From NCBI GenBank assembly GCA_963803295.1, contig CAWDMC010000008.1, positions 1 through 64,000 of the forward strand: a DNA stretch of 64,000 nucleotides, given 5' to 3'. The position numbers were made by a program, and so were the translations under genes. The notes under the pieces are model-generated. The model saw nothing but the letters and a program-made list of their open reading frames with translations, did not search any database and had not been told where the DNA came from. The DNA is from CAWDMC01 sp963803295 (GTDB lineage: Bacteria; Acidobacteriota; Terriglobia; UBA7540). This document shows, piece after piece, positions 47,126 to 57,289 of this stretch. Within the stretch, counting starts at the first letter, position 1. Each line of letters opens with the position of its first letter.

Positions 47126-47749
47126 TCAACCTATTTTCGCAACTGCCGGCAACGGTTTCGATTTCGCGTTCCTTGACCCTAGAACGCGCTCGCGGGCTTT
47201 CTGTAACGCGTAGCGGAAGCGGCGCTCGGCGGCGTCGGCGGTAGTCCCAAGATCTTCGGCGATCTCCTCCCACTCGTCACCCCTCGCCCATCTGGAGTAA
47301 AGATCCCTGGCTCGTTCGTCCATGAAGCCAATGATCTCTTGCGCCAGGATGTGATTGTCAAGCTTGGAAGCCCCTGCGCTGTCCCATGTCGCCTCGAAGG
47401 TCGTCAGCTCTTCAGTTGAGCCAACATATTCAGTTCGCTGCTCGCGCTCCAGCACCCGCTTGACCCGCCGAACCACCCCGGAGAAGAAGTAGGAATCCGG
47501 GTTCTCGATTGGCTTGTGCTGGTGCGCTTTGGCGGCCGAGTGTGCGACATCTTCCACGACCTCGGTCGCACGGCTCCTGTCCCTTAAGTGCTGGGCAGCG
47601 TATTCGAGAGCGCTACGCCAAGTCTGCTGTGCAGCCTCCGCCACGGGCGTGGGAACCACTTCTTCCGTGGCCTTATCCCGAGTCCTACCTTTGCGTTGAC
47701 CTGCACTTGAAGTCCAGAGTCGTCCACGGGCTTCCAAGTGGTCTTCCAT
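47126..47749 (-). CDS. ECF-type sigma factor-like protein
   Basis: The start is placed at 47749 (MEDHLEARGRL). The 207-aa protein has a region-2-like helical part (WRSALEYAAQHLRDRSRATE, SYFFSGVVRRVKRVL) and a region-4-like helix-turn-helix at the C-terminus (WEEIAEDLGTTADAAERRF). It is more divergent than standard ECF sigma factors. It is transcribed away from the conjugation cluster, with the anti-sigma-like gene 53 bp downstream. It may control the transfer genes or its own operon. Confidence 0.65.
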   Translation of the reverse strand: MEDHLEARGRLWTSSAGQRKGRTRDKATEEVVPTPVAEAAQQTWRSALEYAAQHLRDRSRATEVVEDVAHSAAKAHQHKPIENPDSYFFSGVVRRVKRVLEREQRTEYVGSTEELTTFEATWDSAGASKLDNHILAQEIIGFMDERARDLYSRWARGDEWEEIAEDLGTTADAAERRFRYALQKARERVLGSRNAKSKPLPAVAKIG

Positions 47750-47805
47750 AAGGTCGATTCTCTCTTCTTCTCCCCCGGTATCGCCTAACGTCCCATGCCG
47801 GCCCG

Positions 47806-47834
47806 AACTTTTCAAGAACTTTTTTTGAAAAGTT
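47806..47834. promoter_or_regulatory. Inverted repeat in the divergent region between the sigma gene and the conjugation operon
   Basis: AACTTTTCAA (47806-47815) and TTGAAAAGTT (47825-47834) are perfect 10-bp inverted arms with a 9-base spacer. A second near-palindrome with TATATA (CCTCTTCTATATAGAGG near 47859) lies closer to virB2. The first could be an operator for divergent promoters. Confidence 0.55.
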
Positions 47835-47923
47835 TTGTCGGTTTTTCCGTTTTCAAAGCCTCTTCTATATAGAGGGCCAATTATCCGGTTCCCTCGAATC
47901 GACCTTGGAAAGGAGGTTCGCAA

Positions 47924-48267
47924 GTGAGGCAATCGCTGCAGCGGCTGCTCAAAATACGGCCCAGAATGCCGGCAAAATGCTGCCGTCTGGGCGCCCTATC
48001 CTTCGTGGCTTCAATGGCCCTCGCCGAGAATGTCTTTGCTCAACAATCGGGAAGCACTTCGCCTTGGGAGAACGCGGTCAACGTGCTCCAAACCGCGTTC
48101 ACCGGCCCGATCGCACAGGGTTGGCGCTGGTCGCCATCGTGGTCGGCGGTCTCGCTTTCGCCTACGGTGAAGGCGGGGCCAAGCGCACCATGGCCGGAAT
48201 CGTCTTCGGCGTCGGCATGGCGATCGGCGCCGTCAACTTCATGTCCTGGCTGTTTCCCTCTTCCTAA
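47924..48267 (+). pseudogene. virB2: VirB2/TrbC-type pilin, one frameshift
   Basis: A GTG start at 47924 follows AAAGGAGG. The first frame gives a basic N-terminus and signal peptide (ALSFVASMALAENVFAQQ) and continues to FTGPIAQG. A missing G near 48121 shifts to the frame with two hydrophobic segments (LALVAIVVGGLAFAYGEGG and IVFGVGMAIGAVNFMSWLF) ending at 48267. This is the normal VirB2 layout: cleaved leader plus two membrane helices, about 115 aa. It would form the conjugative pilus. Confidence 0.8.
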
Positions 48268-48268
48268 C

Positions 48269-51013
48269 ATGACACACACACGAACCAATCCGGTATTCCG
48301 AACCCTCAACCGCCCGCTCACCATTCTCGGGGCGGAAAGAAGGCTGTTCTTCTTTGCCCTGATGATGGGAGCGGGCGTCTTCAATCTGCTCAAAACCCTC
48401 TTCGGCGGGATACTGATGTTCACGCTGCTTTACGTCGTTGCCCGCTGGGCCACCCAAACCGACCCGCAGATTCTGCGTTTCATCCTGAACTCGGCCAAGA
48501 CCCGAACCCAATACGATCCGATGAAGTTCAGCCCGGTGACGGTGCGGAGGATCGACATGCTTAAGCTCGACCGCATCCGCAAGATCCACAACGAGGCCGG
48601 CTCGTTCAACGCGCAGATCAACCTGTTCGGTTTCATCGACGACCAGGTGTTCCTGACCAAAAGCGGCGATGCCGGCGTGGTCCTGAGCGTGCGGGGAGTG
48701 GACTATGAGTGCCTGGACTCGACCTCCGTCGATACCCTCACCAAGCGCCTCGAGTCCGCCTTCAAAATCTTCGACGAGAAATGCCGGATCTACCAGTACC
48801 TCTTCAAGCGGAACCACCCTGCGGTCCCCTACCAGGCTTACGACAACCCAGTGGTGAACGCCGCCATCGAGAATCGCATCGCCCATCTCCGCGGCAAGGC
48901 GGACTCCCTCTATTCATTGGAGATCTACTACGTGATTCTGTTTGAGGGAGTCCGCCACCGCACAACAGTCCTGAATTCGATCGCCAAGCTTGCCTCCAAG
49001 CCCCGCGCGGGGTGGAAGGAGTTGCGGGCGCTGCTCTCGACGCGGAATCAGGTTGTACTTATCGACACTGAGATCGAGAAGGCCAGAGCGACTGTCACGG
49101 CCAAGGCCCGCAGCTTCGTCCTCCAGGTCAGCGACTTCGTGGAGGCGGCGATTCTCCCCAAGGCCGAAGCCTTTAGGGTCCTCAAGGGGATTCTCAATTT
49201 CGCCCCGCACAAGATCGAACATGCCAGGCTCAAGCACGACACCTTTCTCGACTACTACCTCTGCGAATCGCACCTGGAGTGCCATCGCGGCCATCTCCGC
49301 CTGGACGACTACTACGTCAAAGTGCTCACTCTGAAGGAACCCTCCGCCCAAAGCTTCCCGCTGATCTTCAAGCGGCTGCTCGAAGTTGAGGCCAACTACT
49401 ACGTCGTCACCGAGTGGAAGAAGCAGGACCCGGCCAAGAGCCGGGCCGTGATCAACTCCCGCCGTCGCCATTTCCACAACACCAAGCGATCACTCATGAG
49501 CCAAATGACGCTCTCCGACCGCCCGGAGCGGACCGACGACATTCTGATGGACGATTCGAAGGAAGCGCAGGTCCGCGATCTCGGGGAGGCGCTTAAGGAA
49601 CTGGAACTCAAGGGGAATCACTTCGGTCAGTTCTCGCTCACCGTGGTGATTTACGACCTTGACCTGGCCAAGGTGGAAACAGCATGTGCGGAGTTCTACA
49701 AGGTGTTCAGCGTTCATGACGCCCAGCTCTTCGAGGAACGCTACAACCTGCTGAATGCCTACCTCGCCACTGTTCCCGGCAATTACGCCTTTAACCTCCG
49801 TTCCATGCTGATCCTGAACACCAATTACGCGGATTATTCGTTCCTATTCACCTTACATACGGGCGACCGGGTGAACGGGCATCTTCGCCGGGAGTACCTG
49901 GCCGTCCTCGAAACCAACCACCGGACGCCCTATTACCTGAACCTCCATCACCGGGACGTCGCCCACACCATGATTCTCGGGCGAACAGGGTCCGGGAAGT
50001 CGTTCCTGCTGAATTTCCTGATCACCAACCTGCAGAAGTACGAGCCGTACACGTTCATTTTCGACCTGGGCGGCAGCTTCGAGGCCTTACCGCCCTCTTC
50101 GGCGGAGTCTACTTGCGCGTGGGGATCAATTCACCCGATTTCAAGATCAATCCCTTTTCGCTGCCGCCGACGAAAGCGAACCTCGACTTCCTCGCCCTCT
50201 TCGTCAAGGTGCTGGCGGAGGCGAACGGGGAAAGCCGACTCACTGCCGAGCAGGAGCAGGACCTTTACCAGCAGATCGAGAACCTTTACGAAATCGACCC
50301 CGAACTGCGCACGCTGGGAGTGCTCGCGAATACGCTCGACCGATCGCTTTCGAGCCGCTCTGCAACGGTGGACCGCAGGCGGCCAGTTCGGGTTCCTCTT
50401 CGACAATGCCCAGGACACGCTCTCTTTCTCCCGCTTCCAGTGCTTCGACTTCCAGGGCATGAACCAGTACCCGCAGGTAGTGGAGCCGCTGCTCTTCTAC
50501 ATTCTCCATCGGGCCAACGAGGTCATTGGGGACCGCGAGATCACCCACATCTTCAAGGCATTCTTCATCGACGAAGCGTGGGTGTTCTTCCGCAACCCCA
50601 GCATCAAGAGTTACATCGTCGAGGCGCTGAAGACCTGGCGGAAGCGGAACGCCGCAATGGTGCTCTCGACCCAATCGCTCGATGAGCTGCGCAAGTCCGA
50701 CATCCTCGACGTGATCGTGGAAAGCTGCCCGACCAAGATTTTCCTCGCCAATCCCGACATGGACCGCGAGCTTTACCGGCGGCAGTTCCATTTGAACGAC
50801 AGCGAGATCGAGATCATCTCGACATTCACGCCCAAGCGCCAGATGCTCATCAAAAACCCCGACGTGGCCAAGGTCGCGAATCTGGACGTCGATCCGAAGA
50901 GCTATTGGATTTACACCAACGATCCCTTCGACAACCACAAGCGGCGGGAAGCGTTCGAGGCTCATGGGTTCGAAAAGGGCTTGAAGTCCTCGCCGGAGGC
51001 GTTGCCGCGATGA
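48269..51013 (+). pseudogene. virB4: VirB3-VirB4 fusion: T4SS ATPase with two compensating frameshifts
   Basis: The start at 48269 first encodes a VirB3/TrbD-like segment of about 90 aa (VFRTLNRPLTILGAERRLFF, then a membrane helix). It continues in frame without a stop into VirB4 (from about MLKLDRIRKI at 48558). VirB4 keeps Walker A GRTGSGKS near 49980, Walker B FFIDEAWVFF and the C-terminal motifs. A missing base near 50083 and an extra base near 50350 put about 265 bp in another frame, which still encodes good VirB4 sequence. VirB4 powers pilus assembly and substrate transfer. Confidence 0.85.
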
Positions 51014-51101
51014 GACGGACTCTCCAAGGTTGGGCTTCGCAGCGGTCTCAATCGTGCCGGTGGCTTATGATGGGGCACGACTTCTTCCCAGGAGGAATAC
51101 C

Positions 51102-51928
51102 ATGAAAGGCTTTGTGCGACTCTTTGCCATCTTTATGATGCTGTTCTGCTGCGTCGTCGGCACTGCTGGCCGCGTCCGGGGCGCGAACGGTGTCGTATTC
51201 GCAGATCCGACATCGTTCCGATCCAGGCGAAGATCCGCTTCACCACGCTGATTGTGCTCCCGGCGAACGAGGAGATTCTCGACTTCACCGTCGGGGACAA
51301 AGACTTTTGGATCGTCAACGGCGTCCACAACCTCTGCTATCTGCATCCTGCCCAGGCCGGCATCCGGAGCAACATGAACCTGGTGACAGCCAGCGGTCAT
51401 GTGTACTCGTTTCTGCTGACGGAGATCAGCAACCAGACCGAAGCCGATCCCGACCTCAAGGTCTTTGTGGTTCCCAAGGAAGAATCGAGCATCGCGGGGA
51501 TGAGTGGCCACACCGAGTACGCCCGGGCCTCGGAGTTGAGGCCTACAAGCAGGAGGCCGAGGTTGCCCACGTCCAGGCTGCCCAAGAGGTCCAGCAGGCC
51601 AAAGCTCGCGCCCAGGAAGAGATCACCCAGTACCGCGAGCAATATCCGGCCAAGCTCAAGTTCGATTACACGTACAAATCCAAAGCAGCCATCCACCTTT
51701 CTCATCACTGCCATCTACCACGACGACAAGTTCACCTACATCAAGTGCGACGCCCAGGAGAAGCCCACGATTTACGAAGTCAAGGACGGCAAGCCGAATC
51801 TGGTCAATTTCGATCTCCAGAACGGCGTCTACGTCATCCCCAAGATCCTTGACCGCGGGTATCTCGCCATTGGCAAGCAGAAGGTCAGTTTCGAGCGAAA
51901 GAGACTGACCACAGCGGAGAAGCGATGA
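51102..51928 (+). pseudogene. virB9: VirB9/TrbG-like T4SS protein, three frameshifts
   Basis: The ATG at 51102 follows AGGAGG. A signal-like N-terminus is followed, after a shift near 51200, by the VirB9 N-terminal domain (TTLIVLPANEEILDFTVGD, then FWIVNG). A helical Gln/Ala/Glu-rich insert in another frame (51530-51690) includes VQAAQEVQQAKARAQEEIT. The typical VirB9 C-terminal domain then returns (IYHDDKFTYIKCDA, then GYLAIGKQKVSFERKR). VirB9 forms the outer ring of the core complex with VirB10. The coiled insert is unusual. Confidence 0.75.
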
Positions 51929-52134
51929 GGGACAACACAATTCCGAGACCGGTGACGTGGGAGTGGGTGGAGCGGGAGATCGCACGCCACCTGCAGATGG
52001 CGGAAGGACGAGCGCAGTCAAAGGCCGGCTGGAGTCTGCTGACAAGGCTCTTTGACGAGAGAGGCGAGGGTCATTTGCCAAGGCGGAATCGAACGAAGTC
52101 GAGAAACCGGGAAAGGGCGGAGGGCCTGATCATG
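51925..52134 (+). CDS. Small protein between virB9 and virB10
   Basis: The start ATG overlaps the virB9 stop (ATGA). It encodes a tryptophan- and arginine-rich start (MRDNTIPRPVTWEWVEREIA, then a helical LQMAEGRAQSKAGWSLL) and may shift frame near 52068 into a tail that ends just after the virB10 start. No family was recognised. Overlap with both neighbours suggests it is part of the operon. Confidence 0.45.
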
Positions 52135-53563
52135 CCGGAACGAACTGATCCAACTCAAGTCGAGAACCGCGAACCGCGCGATCGTGGACAAGGCTCCCAA
52201 GCCTGCCGGGATCATGCCGAAAAACCTGCAGTCGATGGTGATGATTGGCATCGCCGTGCTGATGGTGCTGATCATGTGGCTGACTGGCGGAGGCAAGAAG
52301 GCCGCCACTGCCCCGAAGCCCACCGTGCCCGCAACACCGCCGGTCATCCCTACCGACACCGCTCAGGTGCAGGACTTCGAAAAGAGAATCCAGTCGGAGC
52401 AGCAGGCGGCGCGCCGGCCCTGTGCTGGGGCCGACTGCGTCCCAGCAGGCCTGGCAGGTGGCTTGCCCGCATATGGCGCCTATGATGCGGCTTCCCTGGC
52501 GGGCGACCCGGGGCCGGTAACTGCGCCACCGGGGGCGTTCCCTCAGTACCTTGCCCAGGAGCAGCAATCGGTTGCCTCGCCTCCACCCAATCCCATCGAG
52601 GTGGACCGCAAGAAGCGGGCCTATGAGTCTCTGTTCGCCTCGAACGTGGCCCTGACATATCGCAAGGGTGACGAGGGGACAAGACTCCTGGGGTCTGATC
52701 GCACGGTTTGCGGGAGATGGTTCACCCAGCTCTCCCTCCCGCAACACACGACCGGCTGCTCTGTCGGGGCTGGCGGGCCTGCTCACAGGACCCACAACTC
52801 GAATTGGTGCCGCGCAACCCAACTTCCTCTCTCGGGTCCACCACAACTGGCGAACCAACCCAGAACCCAAGCCGACAGTGCACCGGCACGCCGCGGGCGA
52901 GGACGCCAAGCCTCCAAGCGCCGCCAAAGCCACGAGCCCTTACACGGCCAAGCCTGGGGCTTTCAATCGGCCTCCGGCCCGACTTACGTGCTCTTCGAGG
53001 GAACGATGATTGACACGGCGCTGATGAATCGCCTGGATGGCAGCTTCGCAGGCCCCGTCGATTGCCTCGTCACCAACGATGTCTATTCCCACGACCACCA
53101 GCACGTGCTCATCCCGCAAGGTACAAAGATTGTCGGCGAAGCGCAAAAGGTGAACACCTTCGGCCAAGGACGTCTTGCTGTCTTCTTCCACCGGCTTATC
53201 ATGCCGGACGGCCTTAGCGTCTCGCTTGACCAGTTCAAGGGTCTCGATCAGTTGGGGGCTACCGCACTCCACGACAAAGTCAACAATCATTACGCGAAGA
53301 TCTTCGGAGCCTCCATGGCAGTTGGCATCCTGGGTGGGATCGCCCAAGCGGGAACCGGAGACATCCTGACCCAGTCCGCCATCGACCGCGCCCGCGTCGG
53401 GTTTGGCGAAGGCATGGCCATGTCCGGTGAGCGCGTCCTAGACCGTTTCCTGAACATTCTACCCACGATCACCATCCGGGAAGGTACGCGGGTCAAGGTG
53501 TACCTGTCAAACGATCTCCTGCTGCCCGATTACGCTCATCACACCATGCCCTCTGATCTGTGA
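52132..53563 (+). pseudogene. virB10: VirB10/TrbI-like T4SS core protein, about three frameshifts
   Basis: After an N-terminal cytoplasmic stretch, a single membrane helix (SMVMIGIAVLMVLIMWL) is followed by a Pro-rich periplasmic linker and the VirB10 C-terminal domain (GPTYVLFEGTMIDTALMNRL, VTNDVYSHDHQHVLIPQGTK, GILGGIAQAG). Frame changes near 52175, 52685 and 52970 affect only the linkers. VirB10 spans both membranes and gates the channel. Confidence 0.82.
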
Positions 53564-53576
53564 GGGAGGAAAGAAC

Positions 53577-53939
53577 ATGAGCTTAAAGCCCGCAATCCTA
53601 ATCGCATTCGCACTGACGCTACTGTTGGCAATGGCGCGCAGAAACAAGAAGAAACCCGACGAGTTTGCGCCACCCGGCTATTTCCCCACCGAAGCGGAAG
53701 CCCAACACCTCGCCGACTTGGGGAATGCCGACCTCGAAAGACTTCGGGCGAGTGACAAAGCCGCACGCGTCCGCGGGGAAGACCTCCCATGTGGCCACTA
53801 CAAGGTCGTCTCAAACCGCAGCGCAGATGGCCATTTGTGGTGGACGGCCAAACGCGAGATGACCGGTTGCCCCGGCGCAGATACCTGGCCCGCGCCGAGG
53901 GGACCGGTGCCAGCCAAGAGAGGAGTCGACAAACAATGA
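53577..53939 (+). CDS. Small membrane-anchored protein of the T4SS operon
   Basis: A GGAGGAAAGAAC precedes the ATG at 53577. The 120-aa protein has an N-terminal hydrophobic segment (ILIAFALTLLLAMA), a Lys/Arg-rich junction (RRNKKKPDEF) and a soluble C-terminal part. There is no lipobox, so it is not a clear VirB7. Its stop overlaps the virB5 start (ATGA). Unknown function. Confidence 0.65.
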   Translation: MSLKPAILIAFALTLLLAMARRNKKKPDEFAPPGYFPTEAEAQHLADLGNADLERLRASDKAARVRGEDLPCGHYKVVSNRSADGHLWWTAKREMTGCPGADTWPAPRGPVPAKRGVDKQ

Positions 53940-54754
53940 AGAAAGCCCTGATTCTTGCTTCCCTATCCTTGATGCTTGTCCCCAGAGCTGGGCACGCCCA
54001 GTTCGGAGTCGTTTATGACCCCACCAACTTTCACAACGCGGTGCTGCGCTATTACCAACTGCGCATGCAACTCGCTCAACTTCAGCAAACGTATCAGCAG
54101 GTTGTGAAGCAGTACAACCTGGCTACGCAAATGGCCCGCAACCTACAGAACATGCCGGCGCGCTACAAGGCTTACTTCTCTCAATGGCGCAACCTCACCA
54201 ATGTCCCCGATGTTTACCGCAACACCGGCGCATGGGTAAGCGCTGTAAACACCGGGGCACAATCCACTGTCACGACCGGCTACCAGCAGGCAACGGAACC
54301 GCTCGGGAAATACAGCGCTGCAGCCGTGGCTGCCATGACACCCAAAGAGCTGCAACAAGCCGCGTCGAACTATGCCACCGTGGAACTGGCCGACGGCGCC
54401 AACACCAACTCTATGGTAACCATCGGCAACGTTCGCGCCAATGCCCAGGCGATCCAGAACACCATTGCCAGGCTGGAACAGGATTCGCTTTCTAGCGATC
54501 CGTCCCTCAATTCTGAAGTTGGTGTCCTCAACAAGATCAATGCCACCAATGTTCTGATTCTCCGCACCTTGCAGGACGCCAATAACCTCAGGGTCTCTCA
54601 GCTGGAACAGCAGGTGATTCAGTCGAAGCGGCAAAGGGACGAGGCAGCCACCGCCATCAACACCGATATCAACCAGCGGGACAACATGGTCAAGCAGGTG
54701 ACACAGTTCACCAGCAGCCTCGGCAACTCTCTGGAGAATTACCGGCTGCCCTAA
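53936..54754 (+). CDS. virB5: VirB5/TrbJ-like minor pilus protein
   Basis: This 272-aa protein has a signal peptide (MKKALILASLSLMLVPRAGHA). A long, mostly helical periplasmic domain follows (LRYYQLRMQLAQLQQTYQQV, then NLATQMARNLQNMP), with a Gln-rich coil at its end. This fits the VirB5/TrbJ family, which localises at the pilus tip. The frame is intact and overlaps the upstream small gene. Confidence 0.8.
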   Translation: MKKALILASLSLMLVPRAGHAQFGVVYDPTNFHNAVLRYYQLRMQLAQLQQTYQQVVKQYNLATQMARNLQNMPARYKAYFSQWRNLTNVPDVYRNTGAWVSAVNTGAQSTVTTGYQQATEPLGKYSAAAVAAMTPKELQQAASNYATVELADGANTNSMVTIGNVRANAQAIQNTIARLEQDSLSSDPSLNSEVGVLNKINATNVLILRTLQDANNLRVSQLEQQVIQSKRQRDEAATAINTDINQRDNMVKQVTQFTSSLGNSLENYRLP

Positions 54755-54792
54755 GGTTATTGCCGTCGAATGCGGAGAGGAGCGCCTGAACG

Positions 54793-55633
54793 ATGCCGCC
54801 AGACAATTTTTACGACTGGGTCTTCACGGCCATTACCAACATGCTGACCGCCAACACGGATGTCTTCGTCGGACTCGGTCAGAACCTCTTTCGCAGCCTG
54901 GCCACGATCATGATCGCCTGGTTCGGCATCAAGGCGGCCCTCTCCGCCGGCGAGCAGTTCCGGGGATTCCACTTCTCAGACTTCGCAAGCCTTGTGCTCT
55001 CGATCAGCTTTGGCTTTGCCATGATCACCTACTACAGCAGCCCCATTCCAGGCATTGGCACCGATTTCCATCACCTCATCACCGATCAGGCACAATTCCT
55101 CTCGAAAACCCTTTCGAAAGGCATGATCGACACCATTGTGAGCAAGATCGCGGCCTTCGAAGGAACCGTCGAGACGCCGGGCACTACTCTTATGTTTTGG
55201 ACTTACTTTGACTACTGGTCAATCATCATCATGCTCTCGCTGGCTCAAGCCATTGCCATGATCGTGGTGGCTTTCGGCATTATCGCTACCGCCGTGTGCG
55301 TGCTCTTGGGACCCATCTTTCATTCCCTTCTTCATCGTTCCGCAACTTGATTGGCTGTTCTGGGGTTGGCTCAAGTGTTTCATCCAGTACTCGTTCTACC
55401 AAGTGGTCGCCGCCGCGGTGATCTACATCATCGGAAACGTCCTCACCGGCTTCATGAACTTGTACGGCGGCAAGCCCATCTCCCTCCAAGACCAGAGCTA
55501 TCTCGTGGCTCCTCTCTTCATCGTGACCGTGGCTTCTGTCTATGCCCTCGCCAAGGTTCCCATGCTCACCAGCCACATCTTCACTGGCAATGCCGGCGGG
55601 TCCTCATTGCCCATGATCACGGGAGGGCGATGA
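54793..55633 (+). pseudogene. virB6: VirB6/TrbL-like polytopic membrane protein, one frameshift
   Basis: Several hydrophobic helices are visible (SLATIMIAWFGIKAALSA, FASLVLSISFGFAMITY, MLSLAQAIAMIVVAFGIIAT). After a shift near 55320 more follow (CFIQYSFYQVVAAAVIYIIG, LVAPLFIVTVASVYALA). This is the VirB6/TrbL channel type, about 280 aa. The ATG at 54793 follows GGAGAGGAG. Confidence 0.8.
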
Positions 55634-55634
55634 C

Positions 55635-56315
55635 ATGCGGGACAGCGTCATGATGCAGGAAGTAAACGAAGCCCGGCAGCTCTACCTGGAGCAGTACGGT
55701 GAGGCAATTGTCACAGCGAGCTACCTCAAAATCGCCGTGGTGCTTCTTTGCCTGGTGGTGCTCGGCTTGGCCATCATGAACATCAAGACCATCCACACCT
55801 TCCAGAACTTCAAGCCGCTGGTGATCCGTATCGACGAGTTGGGCCGTGCCCAGGCTGTGGGCTACGACAGCTTTGCCTACAAGCCCGAGGACAAAGAGGC
55901 CAAATACTTCCTGAACCAGTTCTGCGAACTCTACTACCGCCGCAACCGTTACACCATCAACGAAGACTTTACCAAGTCCCTCTACTTCCTGGATGGCAAG
56001 CTGGCCAACGACATCATGGCGGCCTACAAAAAGAGCGATGTGATCAAGGAATTCCTCAACAACCCTTCGGCACCCGAGGTGGACATCGATGTCCAACAGG
56101 TTGCTCTGGAATTGATGGACAAACCGCCCTACAAGGCCAGCGTCGACTTCTACATGATCCAGTATTCGCCGGTAGACCATTCGGTCCTGAAGAAGACGCT
56201 TTACACGGCGACGATTGTTTTCATGTTTCGTAATCAGGTTCCCAGCCAGTTGATTCCTCTTAACCCGCTGGGACTGACCATCACTTACTTCCGTGAGGAC
56301 GAAGCCTTTAAGTAG
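55635..56315 (+). CDS. virB8: VirB8/TrbF-like T4SS inner-membrane protein
   Basis: This 226-aa protein has a short cytoplasmic N-terminus, one membrane helix (IAVVLLCLVVLGLAIM) and a periplasmic NTF2-like domain (LNQFCELYYRRNRYTINEDF, then PLNPLGLTITYFREDEAF). This is the VirB8 layout, and the length is typical. The frame is intact. It lies 1 bp after the virB6 stop. Confidence 0.88.
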   Translation: MRDSVMMQEVNEARQLYLEQYGEAIVTASYLKIAVVLLCLVVLGLAIMNIKTIHTFQNFKPLVIRIDELGRAQAVGYDSFAYKPEDKEAKYFLNQFCELYYRRNRYTINEDFTKSLYFLDGKLANDIMAAYKKSDVIKEFLNNPSAPEVDIDVQQVALELMDKPPYKASVDFYMIQYSPVDHSVLKKTLYTATIVFMFRNQVPSQLIPLNPLGLTITYFREDEAFK

Positions 56316-56341
56316 TCCCATGAACCCAACAGGAGAGATAC

Positions 56342-56614
56342 ATGCCCCTCATCAAGAGACCGCCTATGCCACCGAAGAAGGAGACCATCGCGCTGAGACT
56401 CGAAGTGACGCTCATCGAGGAACTCAAGCGCTACCGGGCTTTCATCGGCGGGGACTCTTCGCACGTGGTGAGTGAGTCCCTGCATAAGGTGTTCGACAAG
56501 GACGCCGAATACCACGAGTGGCTCAAAGAGCATCCTTCATTGCCGCTCGACGCCAGGCGGAAACGTAGTGGCCATGCCGGGAATGGCGCGAATGCCGTTG
56601 CCTCCGGTGCCTAG
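56342..56614 (+). CDS. Small DNA-binding-type protein (ribbon-helix-helix-like)
   Basis: This 90-aa protein has a strand-helix-helix pattern, KKETIALRLEVTLIEELKRY then SHVVSESLHKVFDKD, resembling the RHH fold of relaxosome and partition regulators. It lies 26 bp after virB8 and just before the inverted-repeat region, which it may bind. Confidence 0.6.
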   Translation: MPLIKRPPMPPKKETIALRLEVTLIEELKRYRAFIGGDSSHVVSESLHKVFDKDAEYHEWLKEHPSLPLDARRKRSGHAGNGANAVASGA

Positions 56615-56652
56615 TGACGGGACCGTGCGCGCCGGTGAGGATGCCATGTGTC

Positions 56653-56854
56653 AAACCCGAATGAGTAGGGTTTGGGTCTACGGACGCTGCTTCGCAGCGG
56701 CAGCAGGAGGGGTCCGGCATCACCGGACCCTGACACGCCACCCCTGGGTAGGGTCACAATTGTCAACTTCCGTTGACCACTGTCAACGCCCTGCGGCGCA
56801 GGTAGTTAGCGGTTTGGCGTGCACAACCGTGAACATCTGTTCACGCCTGTCAAC
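56653..56854. promoter_or_regulatory. Cluster of inverted repeats: candidate oriT and operators
   Basis: Four inverted repeats lie in 200 bp: AAACCC/GGGTTT (56653-56673), GGGTCCGG/CCGGACCC (56710-56730), GTCAAC-TTCC-GTTGAC (56762-56777) and GTGAAC-ATCT-GTTCAC (56829-56844). Extra GTCAAC half-sites lie at 56782 and 56849. The last two dyads share a 6-4-6 geometry. The region sits directly upstream of the relaxosome-type protein, VirD4 and MobF relaxase genes, where an origin of transfer is expected. Confidence 0.5.
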
Positions 56855-56887
56855 TACATGAAAGCGAAGAAACTGAGGTTGTCGACT

Positions 56888-57289
56888 ATGACCAAGAGAA
56901 CTCTCGCGCTAACCAAGCACATTGGCTTTCGGGTGAGCCCACCGGTATTCGACGAGATTCAATTGCGCGCCGACTCAGAGAGCAAGCAGTTGAACGAGTG
57001 GTGTCGGGACAAAACGATCGAGGCCGCCAAACAGTTCGCCGCTTCACAATCCGAGCGGGCTTTGCTGGCTGAGATCAAAGCGACACAGGCCATCATGATC
57101 AACCTGCTTTTCACCCTGGCCACCAACGGGAAGCTGACCCGAGATGGCGTCCAGCAGGTCGTGGATGCGGCCCACGCCGCCAAATACAAGGAGGCCAGCG
57201 AACTCCTCAAGCAGGCCTTTGCCCGAACTCAGCCACGCCGAGTCGAACCGGCTGGCGCAGGGAGTTCCCAGGCGGGAGGCCTCCGATGA
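56888..57289 (+). CDS. Relaxosome accessory-type protein
   Basis: The ATG at 56888 has GAGG nine bases upstream; an in-frame ATG at 56858 is possible. The protein of about 133 aa has an RHH/MobC-like start (HIGFRVSPPVFDEIQLRADS, then KQLNEWCRDKTIEAAKQ) and a helical, hydrophobic middle. The stop overlaps the virD4 start (ATGA). It probably binds the adjacent inverted repeats to help the relaxase and coupling protein. Confidence 0.65.
   Translation: MTKRTLALTKHIGFRVSPPVFDEIQLRADSESKQLNEWCRDKTIEAAKQFAASQSERALLAEIKATQAIMINLLFTLATNGKLTRDGVQQVVDAAHAAKYKEASELLKQAFARTQPRRVEPAGAGSSQAGGLR

Noticed and set aside
47905..48267. A separate gene starting at 47905
   Set aside because: Its second half is the true C-terminus of VirB2; the first half is out of frame with the signal peptide, so it is one frameshifted pilin gene.
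51010..51105. VirB7-type lipoprotein gene
   Set aside because: The 31-codon frame overlaps virB4 as ATGA but has no signal peptide or lipobox cysteine; it also lies over the virB9 ribosome site.
56819..56887. Upstream start for the relaxosome-type protein
   Set aside because: The first in-frame start lies inside the inverted-repeat region; the ATG at 56888 has GAGG at good spacing and the similarity begins after it.
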